A stretch of 64,000 nucleotides of DNA from a bacterium. GTDB taxonomy: Bacteria; Vulcanimicrobiota; Vulcanimicrobiia; Vulcanimicrobiales; Vulcanimicrobiaceae. Position 1 is the stretch's first letter, and the number at the start of each line of letters is the position of its first letter. Both the position numbers and the translations under genes were made by a program. The DNA lies in NCBI GenBank assembly GCA_021832345.1, contig JAKBKY010000001.1, positions 582,385 to 646,384 of the forward strand. The letters are read 5' to 3'. The notes under the pieces are model-generated. The model saw only the letters and a list, made by a program, of their open reading frames with translations. It ran no database searches and was not told the DNA's origin. Shown piece by piece: positions 45,157 to 54,283 of this stretch.

Positions 45157-45323
45157 CTAGAACCTGTCGGACCCAGGCTCATTTCTCGTCTTCGGGTCGC
45201 TTTTGGCCGCTTTCTTCGTTGCTCATCGGTCATGAAGCTACGGCTTCGCTCCCTCTTCGCGCCTCGTCTTCGAACAAAAATCGTCTCCGAATCCAAGAAT
45301 GGCCCAAGTCCGACAGGTTCTAG
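45157..45323 (-). repeat. Inverted-repeat element copy 3 (167 bp)
   Basis: The ends are CTAGAACCTGTCGGAC (45157-45172) and GTCCGACAGGTTCTAG (45308-45323), perfectly complementary to each other but different from the arms of copies 1 and 2. The 39-nt core (45214-45252) differs at only two positions from the other copies. It sits between the arginase stop codon, which its CTAG supplies, and the glutaredoxin gene. Confidence 0.88.
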
Positions 45324-46216
45324 AGGATCGACTTCCCTAGGCCCGAGCAGATGAGCCCGACGGCAAGCGACGCGGTCTGGTTGCGTTGGTCGAGAATCGG
45401 GTTGATCTCGACGGTTTCGATCGATCCGACGCGGCCGGACTCGGCCAGCATCTCCATCGCCAGATGCGCTTCGCGATAGCTCAGGCCGCCTTTGACCGGC
45501 GTTCCGGTGCCGGGAGCCTCGCTTGGGTCGATGCCGTCCATGTCGAAGGAGACGTGGATGCGATGGTTCCCGGCTCCGGCGATCGCGATGGTCTCTTCCA
45601 TGACGCGCGTCATGCCGAGCCGGTCCACGTCGCTCATCGAAAACGCCGTTACCCCGGACTCCCGCAGCAGGCGTTTCTCGACCGGGTCGAGGTCGCGCAA
45701 GCCGATCTGCACGGTTCGCGACGCATCGGCAAAACCGTTGCGTAACGCAAACCAGAGCGGCATCCCGTGGACGTTGCCGCTGGGTGAGGTCTCGGGGTTG
45801 TTGATGTCGCTGTGGGCGTCGATCCACACCAACCCCGGGGCGCTACCGTGTGCCGCCGCGAGGCCTTTGAGTGTTCCCATGGCAATCGAGTGGTCGCCGC
45901 CCAGCACGATGGGAAGCCCGCCTTCACGGACGATTCGCTCGACGTGTACGGCGAGCCGGTCGCAGACCTCTTGGATAATCGCCAGATACTTGGCGTGCTG
46001 GTCGTCCTGCTGGGCTGATTCGCGGACGGGGACATCGAGGTCGCCAACGTCGTTGACGATGGCGATCCCCAGCTCCGCAAGACGCCGATGCAGATTCGCG
46101 TAGCGTACGGCGGAGGGGCCCATGTCCACGCCGCGACGATTGGCGCCTAGGTCCATCGGCACGCCGATGATGTCCACGCGCTGCGGTGTGGACCCATGCG
46201 AAGGAACCTGACTCAC
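45320..46216 (-). CDS. rocF: Arginase family ureohydrolase
   Basis: The protein is a manganese ureohydrolase, best matched to arginase (arginine to ornithine and urea). Metal-ligand segments are LGGDHSIAMGT, WIDAHSDIN and SFDMDGIDPSEAPGTGTP, and SGNVHGMPL is the arginase-type substrate segment. From GTG 46216 it has 298 residues, the usual length; ATG 46267 adds 17 residues with no family match. The final TAG stop lies inside the terminus of repeat copy 3. It is divergent from a serine hydrolase gene. Confidence 0.93.
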   Translation of the reverse strand: MSQVPSHGSTPQRVDIIGVPMDLGANRRGVDMGPSAVRYANLHRRLAELGIAIVNDVGDLDVPVRESAQQDDQHAKYLAIIQEVCDRLAVHVERIVREGGLPIVLGGDHSIAMGTLKGLAAAHGSAPGLVWIDAHSDINNPETSPSGNVHGMPLWFALRNGFADASRTVQIGLRDLDPVEKRLLRESGVTAFSMSDVDRLGMTRVMEETIAIAGAGNHRIHVSFDMDGIDPSEAPGTGTPVKGGLSYREAHLAMEMLAESGRVGSIETVEINPILDQRNQTASLAVGLICSGLGKSIL

Positions 46217-46298
46217 GGCTCTGACGGTTCGCGCCGTAGCGGCAGCCTGCCTTCGCGACGCAGGCATCCGGCTCCGGTGCTGCGTACATCCTCTGCCG

Positions 46299-47399
46299 AT
46301 GCGTCATCCGCCCTCCCTCGTGCGTCGCATCGCCGTTGCGCTGCTCGTAACGACGCTTGGCTTCTCCGTGCTCTGCACCGCGGCGCAGGCCGGCTTTGTG
46401 CCTGGGCCGTTGATGCGGCTGCATGCCAAGCTCGCGAGGCTTGCACGCAACACGCCGGGCCGGGTCGCGTTCGACATCGAGGATCTCACGACGGGGTATA
46501 CCACCGGGTATCAGGCCGGCGAAACGATGCCGGCAGCCTCGACCATCAAAGTGCCCGTCATGGTAGAAGTCTTCAAGCAGATGGAAGCCGGGGACTTTGA
46601 TTTCAACACCATGATGACACTGTACGCACACGATCGCGATTATGGCTGGGGGCAACTTGCCTATGCGCCGCTCGGTTCGCGATACAGCGTCCGCACGTTG
46701 CTCGGCAAGATGATCGATGAGAGCGATAATACGGCCGCTAATATGTTGATCCGGCTGGTTGGCCGCAACACCATCAACGCGACGATGCGGGAGCTTGGCT
46801 TCGACCACACCGTGTTACGCACCGCGATTCGTACGCAGAGCCGTTCCGTTCGGCGGATGTTGCAGAGTTCTCCCGCGGATATGACGCGCTTGCTTGCATT
46901 GATGGCCCAAGGCAAACTCATCGATCCCTGGGCCTCTGCCGAGATGATCTCGATTCTCGAAGGCCAGCAGTTGAACACGCTGCTCCCGGAGCCGTTGCCG
47001 CAGGGGCTGGTGATCGCGCATAAGACCGGCTCTCTCGATCATACGCTCGACGACGTCGGCATCGTGTACGCGCAAGGCGCTCCCTACGTGGTCTCGGTGA
47101 TGACGACCGATCTCCCATCGCTCTCGCAGGGGCGCAGGTTCATCCGGGATCTCTCGCTTGCGACCTACGACGACCTGGAGGCCTTTGCGCGTTGGCGGCA
47201 GCGCGCGGGCATCCACCTTCGCTTCGATCGGAACGTTCCGCCGCCGGGCCTCTCGCCGGACCTGGCGCAATGGACGGATTTGGCGGCTACGGGGTCGCGC
47301 TCTGCGCGCGCGGCGCGTAGGTGGGCGTCACCCAGTGCCGGTACCGCGGCTCTTCTCCGCGCACGATCCGCGCGTACATCCGGGCAATCTTCGCGGTAA
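46299..47399 (+). CDS. Class A beta-lactamase-like serine hydrolase, exported
   Basis: The 366-residue product has a signal peptide (to about residue 31, AAQA) and the three penicillin-binding motifs: STIK (Ser81, Lys84), SDN (142-144) and KTGS (from Lys242). The omega-loop glutamate of true class A enzymes (ExxLN) is not visible, so it may be a beta-lactamase-like hydrolase or cell-wall enzyme rather than a resistance enzyme. The last 80 residues are low-complexity Arg/Ala/Ser and overlap ilvE on the other strand by 113 bases, suggesting that the original stop was lost. Confidence 0.85.
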   Translation: MRHPPSLVRRIAVALLVTTLGFSVLCTAAQAGFVPGPLMRLHAKLARLARNTPGRVAFDIEDLTTGYTTGYQAGETMPAASTIKVPVMVEVFKQMEAGDFDFNTMMTLYAHDRDYGWGQLAYAPLGSRYSVRTLLGKMIDESDNTAANMLIRLVGRNTINATMRELGFDHTVLRTAIRTQSRSVRRMLQSSPADMTRLLALMAQGKLIDPWASAEMISILEGQQLNTLLPEPLPQGLVIAHKTGSLDHTLDDVGIVYAQGAPYVVSVMTTDLPSLSQGRRFIRDLSLATYDDLEAFARWRQRAGIHLRFDRNVPPPGLSPDLAQWTDLAATGSRSARAARRWASPSAGTAALLRARSARTSGQSSR

Positions 47400-48237
47400 T
47401 CGGCCCCATCTCACCGTTGCCGACCACGCGCTCGTCGATGGAGGCGACGTGGACGATGCCGGCCGCCGTTCCGGTGAGAAAGACCTCGTCGGCTGCGTAG
47501 AGTTCGCCGCGCGCAATCTGCCGCTCGACGACGGGCACATTGAACTCACGCGCTGCCAACTCCATGACGCTGCGGCGCGTGCATCCTTCGAGGACGTTGG
47601 CCGACGGATCGGGCGTCAGCAGCGTTCCATTGCGCACGATGAAGAGGTTCTCTGCCGAACCTTCCGCGACGTCGCCGTCTCCGGTGAGCATGATCGCTTC
47701 ATCGTAGCCGTTCATCAGCGCTTCGCTCTTGGCCAGCGCGGAGTTGACGTAGAGCCCGGTGATCTTGGCGCGGGGCGGCGCCATAGAATCCTCGGCTCGC
47801 CGCCAAGAGCTAACGCACAATCGCAGTCCGTGGCTCGTCGTGATATAGGAGCCGAAGGGCACGGGGATGATCGCAAAGGCATCGGGGATGTCGTGGAGCC
47901 GCACGCCGATCGTCTCTGCCGATTTAAAGAGGCACGGGCGCACGTAGATATCGGTCTGGAAGCGGTTGCGCACACAGAGGTTGACGGTGATCTCGACCAG
48001 CTCGTCCACCGTATGCGGCAGGGTCATGAGCAGAATCTTCGCCGAGGAGTGCAATCGTGTGTAGTGCTCTTTGAGCTGGACGAGATAGAGCTCGCGTTCG
48101 TCGGGGATCCAATGCCCGCGAATGCCTTCAAAGCACCCTGTACCGTACTGGAGCCCGTGCGTGAGGAGGCCAACCTTCGCCTCGTCATAGCGCCGATACT
48201 CTCCACCTGCAAAAACGATCGTTGATGCTAGATCCAC
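47287..48237 (-). CDS. ilvE: Branched-chain amino acid aminotransferase
   Basis: This fold-type IV PLP enzyme transaminates leucine, isoleucine and valine. The 316-residue chain has HGLQYGTGCFEGIRG at the N-terminus, the catalytic lysine in AKITGLYVNSALAKSEA, and DEAIMLTGDGDVAEGSAENLFIVR, followed by LEGCTRRSVMEL and FLTGTAAGIVHVASID, all family signatures. It starts 253 bases from the divergent formate dehydrogenase operon and its 3' end overlaps the beta-lactamase-like gene. Confidence 0.96.
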   Translation of the reverse strand: MDLASTIVFAGGEYRRYDEAKVGLLTHGLQYGTGCFEGIRGHWIPDERELYLVQLKEHYTRLHSSAKILLMTLPHTVDELVEITVNLCVRNRFQTDIYVRPCLFKSAETIGVRLHDIPDAFAIIPVPFGSYITTSHGLRLCVSSWRRAEDSMAPPRAKITGLYVNSALAKSEALMNGYDEAIMLTGDGDVAEGSAENLFIVRNGTLLTPDPSANVLEGCTRRSVMELAAREFNVPVVERQIARGELYAADEVFLTGTAAGIVHVASIDERVVGNGEMGPITAKIARMYARIVRGEEPRYRHWVTPTYAPRAQSATP

Positions 48238-48289
48238 GTCCTCTTCCTCCTCTCGCTTGCGCTACGTGTCCCTCAGAACGACGGCCGAG

Positions 48290-48329
48290 GCCTCCCGAGT
48301 TGCGCCCAGAGGTACTCCTTCCGGGAGGC
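48290..48329. promoter_or_regulatory. Inverted repeat in the ilvE-fdhA divergent region
   Basis: GCCTCCCG (48290-48297) pairs perfectly with CGGGAGGC (48322-48329) around a 24-nt loop, and alternative hairpins form inside it. The 253-base gap must hold the promoters of both ilvE and the formate dehydrogenase operon. A further small hairpin, CCGCT-GGGGG-AGCGG, is at about 48460. I cannot match any named riboswitch. Confidence 0.35.
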
Positions 48330-48490
48330 TGGCGCTCACGCTGGTTTTGGAGTAGCATCGGCTCACCCCTGGTTACCTCGTTCTTGTTGCACTCAGCCGC
48401 ACACGAGATAGGAGTTCACCGCAGGGCTTCGCGTTCTGTGCCCTCAGGCAACCGCTGGGGGAGCGGCGACGTATAGCGCGAGGAGGCACC

Positions 48491-51400
48491 GTGGCAAAGA
48501 CGACCATCGATCTCACCGGGCGGATCGGCATGCTGCCCAACTTGCTTTCGGCACGAACCCGTGCGCTCCAGGCGCGCGTGAGCGACGCTCGCAGCGTGGT
48601 CAGCGTCTGTCCGTACTGTGCGGTTGGGTGCAGCACGCTTGCGTACGTCGGAGACGATGGTCGCCTGCTCGATGTCGAAGGTAATCCAGACTCGCCGATC
48701 TCCGCCGGGCATCTCTGTCCGAAGGGCTCGGCGATCTTTGGGTTGACGGTCAACAGCGCACGCTGGACGAGCGTGAAGTACCGCGCGCCGCACAGCCGTC
48801 ATTGGGAAGATCGTCCGCTCGGCTGGACGCTGGAGCGTATCGCGCACCTGGTCAAAGAGACGCGTGAGCGCACCTTCGTGCGGGAGCGTGACGGCAAGCG
48901 CGTCAACCATACGCTGGGCATCGCCTCGCTCGGCGGTGCAACCTTCGGTTGCGAGGAGAACTATCTCCTCGGCAAACTCATGCATAGTCTCGGGGTCGTC
49001 TCGATCGAGAATCAAGCCAGGATATGACACTCCTCCACGGTGCCGGGTCTCGGCACCTCGATGGGACGAGGCGGAGCAACGGTCTGGGTACCGGATCTGC
49101 AAAATGCGGACTGCATCTTGATTCAAGGCTCGAACTTTGCCGAGGCGCATCCGGTGGCATTCCGCTTTGTCATGAAGGCCAAGGAGCGCGGCGCGACCAT
49201 CATCCACGTGGACCCGCGCTTTACGCGAACCTCGGCGCTGGCCGATCTCTATGCGCCGTTGCGGAGCGGCACGGATATGGCCTTCTTGGGCGGCATCATC
49301 AATTGGGTTCTCTCACACGAGCGCTACTTCAAAGAGTACGTTGCTGCGTACACCAACGCAGGTCATATTCTGCGTGCGGACTTCGTTGATACCGAGGATT
49401 TGGACGGCCTCTTCTCGGGGTACGATGCTCAAGCGCGGCAGTACGACCAGACGACCTGGGACTTCGAACGGGATGCCGGCGGTGCGATTGCGAGCGACCC
49501 GACGCTGACCCACCCGCGCTGCGTCCTCGCTCTGCTGCGCCGTCACTACGCACGCTACACGCCCGAGCTCGTCGAACGGGTCTGCGGCACGCCGAAGGAC
49601 GTCTTCCTGCGCATCGCCGGCCTCCTGGCCGAGAATAGCGGACGCGAACGGACGACCGCCTTTGCCTATGCCGTCGGTTGGACGCAACATAGCGCCGGCG
49701 TGCAGTTTATCCGTAGCGCCGCGATCCTGCAACTGCTCCTTGGAAACATCGGCCGTCCGGGCGGAGGCATCATGGCGTTGCGTGGGCACGCGAACATCCA
49801 GGGCGCAACCGATATCGCCACGCTCTACGATCTCTTGCCGGGATACCTTCCCATGCCCTCGGTGTTGCGCGACGAGCAGACGCTGGCGGCCTATCTGCGC
49901 ACCAACACGAAGACGACCGGCTGGTGGGCGAATATGCCCAAGTACGTGGTCTCGTTGCTCAAGGCGTTCTACGGCGCGGCGGCACGACCTGAGAATGACT
50001 TCTGCTTCGAATATCTGCCGCAGTTGACGGGCGATCACTCTACGCTGCCGACGACGTTCGCGATGAAGGATGGAGTGGTCAAGGGCTACTTCGTGATCGG
50101 CCAAAACCCGGGCGCCTCGGCGCAGAATGCGGAACTGACGCGTTCGGCGATGGAGCGTCTGGAGTGGCTCGTGAATATCGATGCGTACGAAAATGAGACC
50201 TGCGCGTTTTGGAAGCGCGAAGGCGCAGATGCGGAATCGATCGGAACCGAGGTCTTCTTTCTTCCGGCTGCCACGATCTTGGAGAAGGAAGGGACGATGG
50301 TGCAGACCAGTCGTCTGCTGCAGTGGCACGACAAGGCGCTGGAACCAGCAGGCGATTCAAAGAGCGATCTGTGGTACGTCTACGAGTTGGGCAAACGCCT
50401 CAAAGCGCTCTACGCCGGCTCCAGCGATCCCAAGGACCGGCCCATCCTCGACATGACCTGGTCCTACGATCATGAAGACGCGCGGCAGGCGGCGCGCGCA
50501 GAGCCCTCCGCGCTCAAGGTGTTGCAGGAGATCAACGGGTACGCCGTTGCCGACGGTCGACAGGTGCGCAGCTTTGTCGATCTTGCCGACGACGGCTCGA
50601 CTGCGGCCGGTGGATGGATCTTTAGCGGCGTCTGCCCCGATCGCAGGAGCAATCATGCGCGTAATCGTCACGGGGACGCCGGCACGGCGCTCGACTGGGG
50701 CTGGGCGTGGCCGGCAAATCGTCGTACCCTCTACAACCGCGCCTCGGCCGACCCGCTGGGCAACCCGTGGAGCGAGCGCAAGAAGTACGTGTGGTGGGAT
50801 GACGCGGCTGGGGAATGGACGGGCATTGATGTGCCCGATTTCCCGAAGACCAAAGCGCCGACGACGAAGGCGCAGCCGCACGGCATCGGTATGGAGGCGC
50901 ACTCCGGTGCGGATCCGTTCATCATGACGGCCGACGGCCGGGGGCAACTCTTCGTGACCGACGGACTGAAGGACGGACCGCTCCCGGTCCACTACGAACC
51001 GCTCCAGTCCGTCGTGGAGAACCGCCTCTATTCGCAGCAGAGCAATCCACTGCTCAAACAGTGGAACCGGCGCGATAATCGCTACAACGCTGCCGTTGAC
51101 CCGCGCTTTCCGTTTGTGTTGACGACCTACCGTATCACCGAGATGTCGGGCATCATGACGCGCTACGTGCCGTGGCTGGCCGAACTCCAACCGGCGGCCT
51201 TCTGCGAGATCGATCCGCAACTGGCCGTCGAGAAGGGCATCCGCAGTCGCGATTGGGTGACGATCTCAACGGCGCTCGGTGAGATGGAGGCCCGCGCCCT
51301 GGTCACCGGGCGGCTCAAGCCGTTGCGCGTAAGCAAGGGCCAATGGATCCATCAGATCGGAATTCCCTATAACTACGGCTCGTTCGGCTTGGCGCGAGGG

Positions 51401-51598
51401 GATACGCCCGGCAATCTCATTCCGCTCTCGATGGATCCCAACGCGTCGATCCATGAAGCCAAGACGATGTCCTGCGATCTGCGCAAAGGACGGCGCGCGT
51501 GCTATGCCGAGAGCGTTGTGGACGTCGATGTGCCGCCGGAGCAACGGACCCGCGAGGGTGAAGCGATGGTTCACGGCTTGGACGGGCCTGCGCAATGA
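48491..51598 (+). CDS. fdhA: Formate dehydrogenase catalytic subunit, selenoprotein (Sec179)
   Basis: The molybdopterin enzyme oxidises formate to CO2. It starts at GTG 48491 after GAGGAGG. The [4Fe-4S] site is CPYCAVGC (Cys40, 43, 47) with HLCPKG. Translation reaches TGA at 49025-49027 in ENQARI-U-HSSTV, exactly the selenocysteine position of FdnG-type enzymes, and continues in frame to 51598 (1035 residues) with HVDPRFTRTSALADLYAP, GRPGGGIMALRGHANIQG and a molybdopterin-binding C-terminal domain. No twin-arginine signal is seen at the N-terminus, unlike periplasmic homologues. It overlaps fdhB by four bases. Confidence 0.96.
49039..49057 (+). promoter_or_regulatory. SECIS hairpin for fdhA
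   Basis: GGTGCC (49039-49044) pairs with GGCACC (49052-49057) around the loop GGGTCTC. The loop begins 18 bases after the UGA and contains GGTCT, matching the GGUCU of the E. coli fdhF element. This supports selenocysteine insertion rather than termination at 49025. Confidence 0.88.
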
Positions 51599-52464
51599 GC
51601 GAGGCGACGGGGTTCTTTACCGATGCGACGCTGTGCATCGGCTGCAAGGCTTGCGAGGTTGCCTGCAAACAATGGAATGAGTTACCCTCGGACGGCTTCG
51701 ACTTCACGGGCGACTCGTACGATAACACGAGCGCGCTCTCGGCAACGACGTGGCGGCATGTGGCCTTCGTCGAGCAGATGAGCGCGCAGCCGGACGGCGT
51801 ACAAGATCGCTGGTCGATGGTGAGCGATGTCTGTAAGCACTGTGCCAATGCGGGTTGTCTCGAAGCCTGCCCAACCGGGGCAATCATCCGCAACGAGTTC
51901 GACTCGGTCTTCGTCCAGCCCGATATCTGCAATGGGTGCGGCTACTGTGTGGTGTCGTGCCCCTTCGGTGTCATCGACCTGATCGAGCGCTTTCGTCCGG
52001 GAGAACAGGGTTCGCCCTACAACATGGCGACCGTGCGCGACGACCACCGTCAGCGCAACGAAACGGCGCTCCAGGGGCGCGGCGGCGTCGCCGGAAAATG
52101 TACGCTCTGCTACGATCGGCAGAGGAGCGGCTTCATTCCGGCCTGTGCGAAAGCGTGTCCGACGCAGTCCATTTCGTTCGGTAACGTCGAGCAGTTGCGC
52201 GTGCGCGCCAAAGAACGAGTCGAGACGTTGCGAGGTCGCGGCATCGCTGCGCGCCTGTACGGCGCAGACGATGTCGGCGGTGGGATCGGCCCGCTCAATG
52301 CCTTCTTTCTGCTCACCGAAGAGCCGCAGACGTATAACCTCCCGGCCCAGCCCGTACTGCCGTCGAGCCGCCAGGCCGCCGGCTACGCCGCCGCGGTTGT
52401 CGCGGCACTGGGACTGGCGCTCGCCGGATGGGCGATCTTTCGCAGCGGCGACGGGAAGCGATGA
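51595..52464 (+). CDS. fdhB: Formate dehydrogenase iron-sulfur subunit
   Basis: The 289-residue ferredoxin-like protein carries four [4Fe-4S] cysteine sets: CIGCKACEVAC, CKHCANAGCLEACP, CNGCGYCVVSCP and CTLCYDRQ...CAKACP. A C-terminal membrane helix (AAGYAAAVVAALGLALAGWAIF) anchors it, as in FdnH/HybA-type subunits. It passes electrons from FdhA to the NrfD-like membrane subunit. It overlaps both neighbours by four bases. Confidence 0.95.
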   Translation: MSEATGFFTDATLCIGCKACEVACKQWNELPSDGFDFTGDSYDNTSALSATTWRHVAFVEQMSAQPDGVQDRWSMVSDVCKHCANAGCLEACPTGAIIRNEFDSVFVQPDICNGCGYCVVSCPFGVIDLIERFRPGEQGSPYNMATVRDDHRQRNETALQGRGGVAGKCTLCYDRQRSGFIPACAKACPTQSISFGNVEQLRVRAKERVETLRGRGIAARLYGADDVGGGIGPLNAFFLLTEEPQTYNLPAQPVLPSSRQAAGYAAAVVAALGLALAGWAIFRSGDGKR

Positions 52465-53420
52465 TGATCGACGCCCAGACGCGCCCGCAGGATGCACCAC
52501 CCTCGCTTGCGCCGACCTACTACGAGCGGCCGCTCCTCAAGGGCCCGCATTGGGAGTGGAATGTCGTCACCTATCTCTTTCTGGGCGGCATCACGGGTGG
52601 GCTTGGGTTGATCGCACTCTTGGCCGGCGACAGCCCGCAGGAGCGCCGCCTGCGACGGACCGCGCGATACGCGTCGCTGGCGCTGGCGGCGGCCAATCCC
52701 GCGGTGTTGATGACGCACCTCGGCCGGCCCGAGCGTTTCTTGAACATGCTGCGCATCGTGAAGTTCAAGTCGCCGATGTCCCTCGGCGTGTGGGGGCTGG
52801 TGCTCTACAGCGGCGTCGCGGCCGGTAACGTCGTCCGCCAACTCGCCGACGACGGGCGCCTGCCTTCCGGCGTGCGCATGCTGTTCCCGGGTCTGCTCAC
52901 GCCGGTGCAAGCGATGCTTGGGGTTTTCATCGCCGGTTATACCGGGGTGCTGCTCGGTGCCACCGCCATCCCCCTCTGGGGCAAGGGCAAGATCCATATT
53001 CCCGCGGCGTTCGTCTGCTCCGGCATCGCGGGTGCCTGTGCGCTGACAACGCTGCTCTCGACCCTCGAAGGGAACCATCGCGTGGTTCGAAAGCTCGAAA
53101 GGCTTGAGCTCGTCGCCTCGCTTGCGGAGCTGGGCATCGTGTTGCATTTTCGCGTCTCTGCCGCCGAACTTGGTAGGCCGATGTTCGACGGCGCACGGGG
53201 CGAACGGTTCGAGCGCCACACGTTACGCGAGGGCATCGGCTGGTCGCTTGCGCTGACGTTGTTCGGGAGATTGCCGCTGCCCAAGTCAGTCGATGCGCTG
53301 CGCAGTATCGGCGCGAGTATCCTCACGCTGATCGGTGGGTACGTCTTACGAGAAACGCTCATCGAGGCCGGCAAGGCCTCCATTCTCGATCCGCGTACTG
53401 CCTCCATCCAACCGCGATGA
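52461..53420 (+). CDS. NrfD/PsrC-type membrane subunit (quinone reductase anchor)
   Basis: The 319-residue protein has about eight membrane helices and the NrfD family opening WEWNVVTYLFLGGITGGLGLIALL. HLGRPERFLNMLRIVKFKSPMSLGVWGL is another strong signature. NrfD proteins carry electrons from FeS subunits to quinone without heme. Replacing the cytochrome b FdnI by NrfD makes this a formate:quinone oxidoreductase of the NrfD class. It is translationally coupled with fdhB and fdhD by ATGA overlaps. Confidence 0.93.
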   Translation: MMIDAQTRPQDAPPSLAPTYYERPLLKGPHWEWNVVTYLFLGGITGGLGLIALLAGDSPQERRLRRTARYASLALAAANPAVLMTHLGRPERFLNMLRIVKFKSPMSLGVWGLVLYSGVAAGNVVRQLADDGRLPSGVRMLFPGLLTPVQAMLGVFIAGYTGVLLGATAIPLWGKGKIHIPAAFVCSGIAGACALTTLLSTLEGNHRVVRKLERLELVASLAELGIVLHFRVSAAELGRPMFDGARGERFERHTLREGIGWSLALTLFGRLPLPKSVDALRSIGASILTLIGGYVLRETLIEAGKASILDPRTASIQPR

Positions 53421-54283
53421 TCGACGCATCGGCGCGCTCAGGGCGGACGGTCGGCGTTCGCATCACAACCGTTGATGGGCTCCATACTCAGAGCGGCCAC
53501 GACGAACTAGCGACCGAAGAGCCACTTGAATTTCGTCTGCGCATCGGTTCTCACGTACAAACGCTGGCCGTAACGATGCGCACCCCGGGTCATGACTTCG
53601 AACTTGCAGCCGGGTTTGCGTTTTCGGAGGGTATCGTGGCGAATCGAGCGCAGCTTGCCCAACTCTCCTACTGCGTGGACGCGGAGCGCGATGCGGCTCA
53701 GCGCTACAATGTCGTCAATCTCGATCTGCTTACGCAGACGTTGCCGGACATGGCGCGGTATGAACGCCACTTTACGATGAACAGTTCCTGCGGGGTCTGC
53801 GGACGCGCACAACTCGATGCGCTCCGCGAGCGTGGGCTCACCCCGATTCGCGATCGCATGCGCGTCTCCACGACGGCGCTCTATGGGCTCCCGGAGCGCA
53901 TGCACGAGGCCCAGCACATCTTCGCATCGACCGGAGGGTTGCATGCTGCGGGGCTCTTCGGCGCCGACGGCGAGATGATCGTCGTTCGCGAAGACATCGG
54001 TCGGCATAACGCCGTCGATAAGCTCATCGGCTGGGCGTTGCTCAACGCTCGGACGCCTCTGAAGAACTGTATTCTCCTGGTGAGCGGTCGAACGAGTTAC
54101 GAGATCCTCCAGAAAGCCATCGTGGCGCGCATTCCGATCGTTGCCGGTGTCTCGGCGCCGAGTAGCCTAGCGGTGGAGCTGGCGAAAACCTTCGGAGTTA
54201 CGCTGATCGGCTTCTTACGCGCGGAGCGCGCGAACATTTACGCGCATGACGCGCGGATCAGTTCTGGTTCTCGCCGTCCGTAA
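53417..54283 (+). CDS. fdhD: Formate dehydrogenase accessory sulfurtransferase FdhD
   Basis: FdhD transfers sulfur from the cysteine desulfurase to the molybdenum cofactor and is needed for active FdhA. The 288-residue protein has EEPLEFRLR, MRTPGHDFELAAGFAFSEGI, the catalytic loop SSCGVCGRAQLDAL with the CxxC cysteines, and REDIGRHNAVDKLIGWAL. It is the last gene of the operon, and its end overlaps the convergent sensor kinase gene by 26 bases. Confidence 0.96.
   Translation: MIDASARSGRTVGVRITTVDGLHTQSGHDELATEEPLEFRLRIGSHVQTLAVTMRTPGHDFELAAGFAFSEGIVANRAQLAQLSYCVDAERDAAQRYNVVNLDLLTQTLPDMARYERHFTMNSSCGVCGRAQLDALRERGLTPIRDRMRVSTTALYGLPERMHEAQHIFASTGGLHAAGLFGADGEMIVVREDIGRHNAVDKLIGWALLNARTPLKNCILLVSGRTSYEILQKAIVARIPIVAGVSAPSSLAVELAKTFGVTLIGFLRAERANIYAHDARISSGSRRP

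Noticed and set aside
48238-48490. A molybdenum-cofactor riboswitch before fdhA
   Set aside because: Hairpins are present, but I could not match the conserved Moco motif by eye; an Infernal search with RF01055 would decide.
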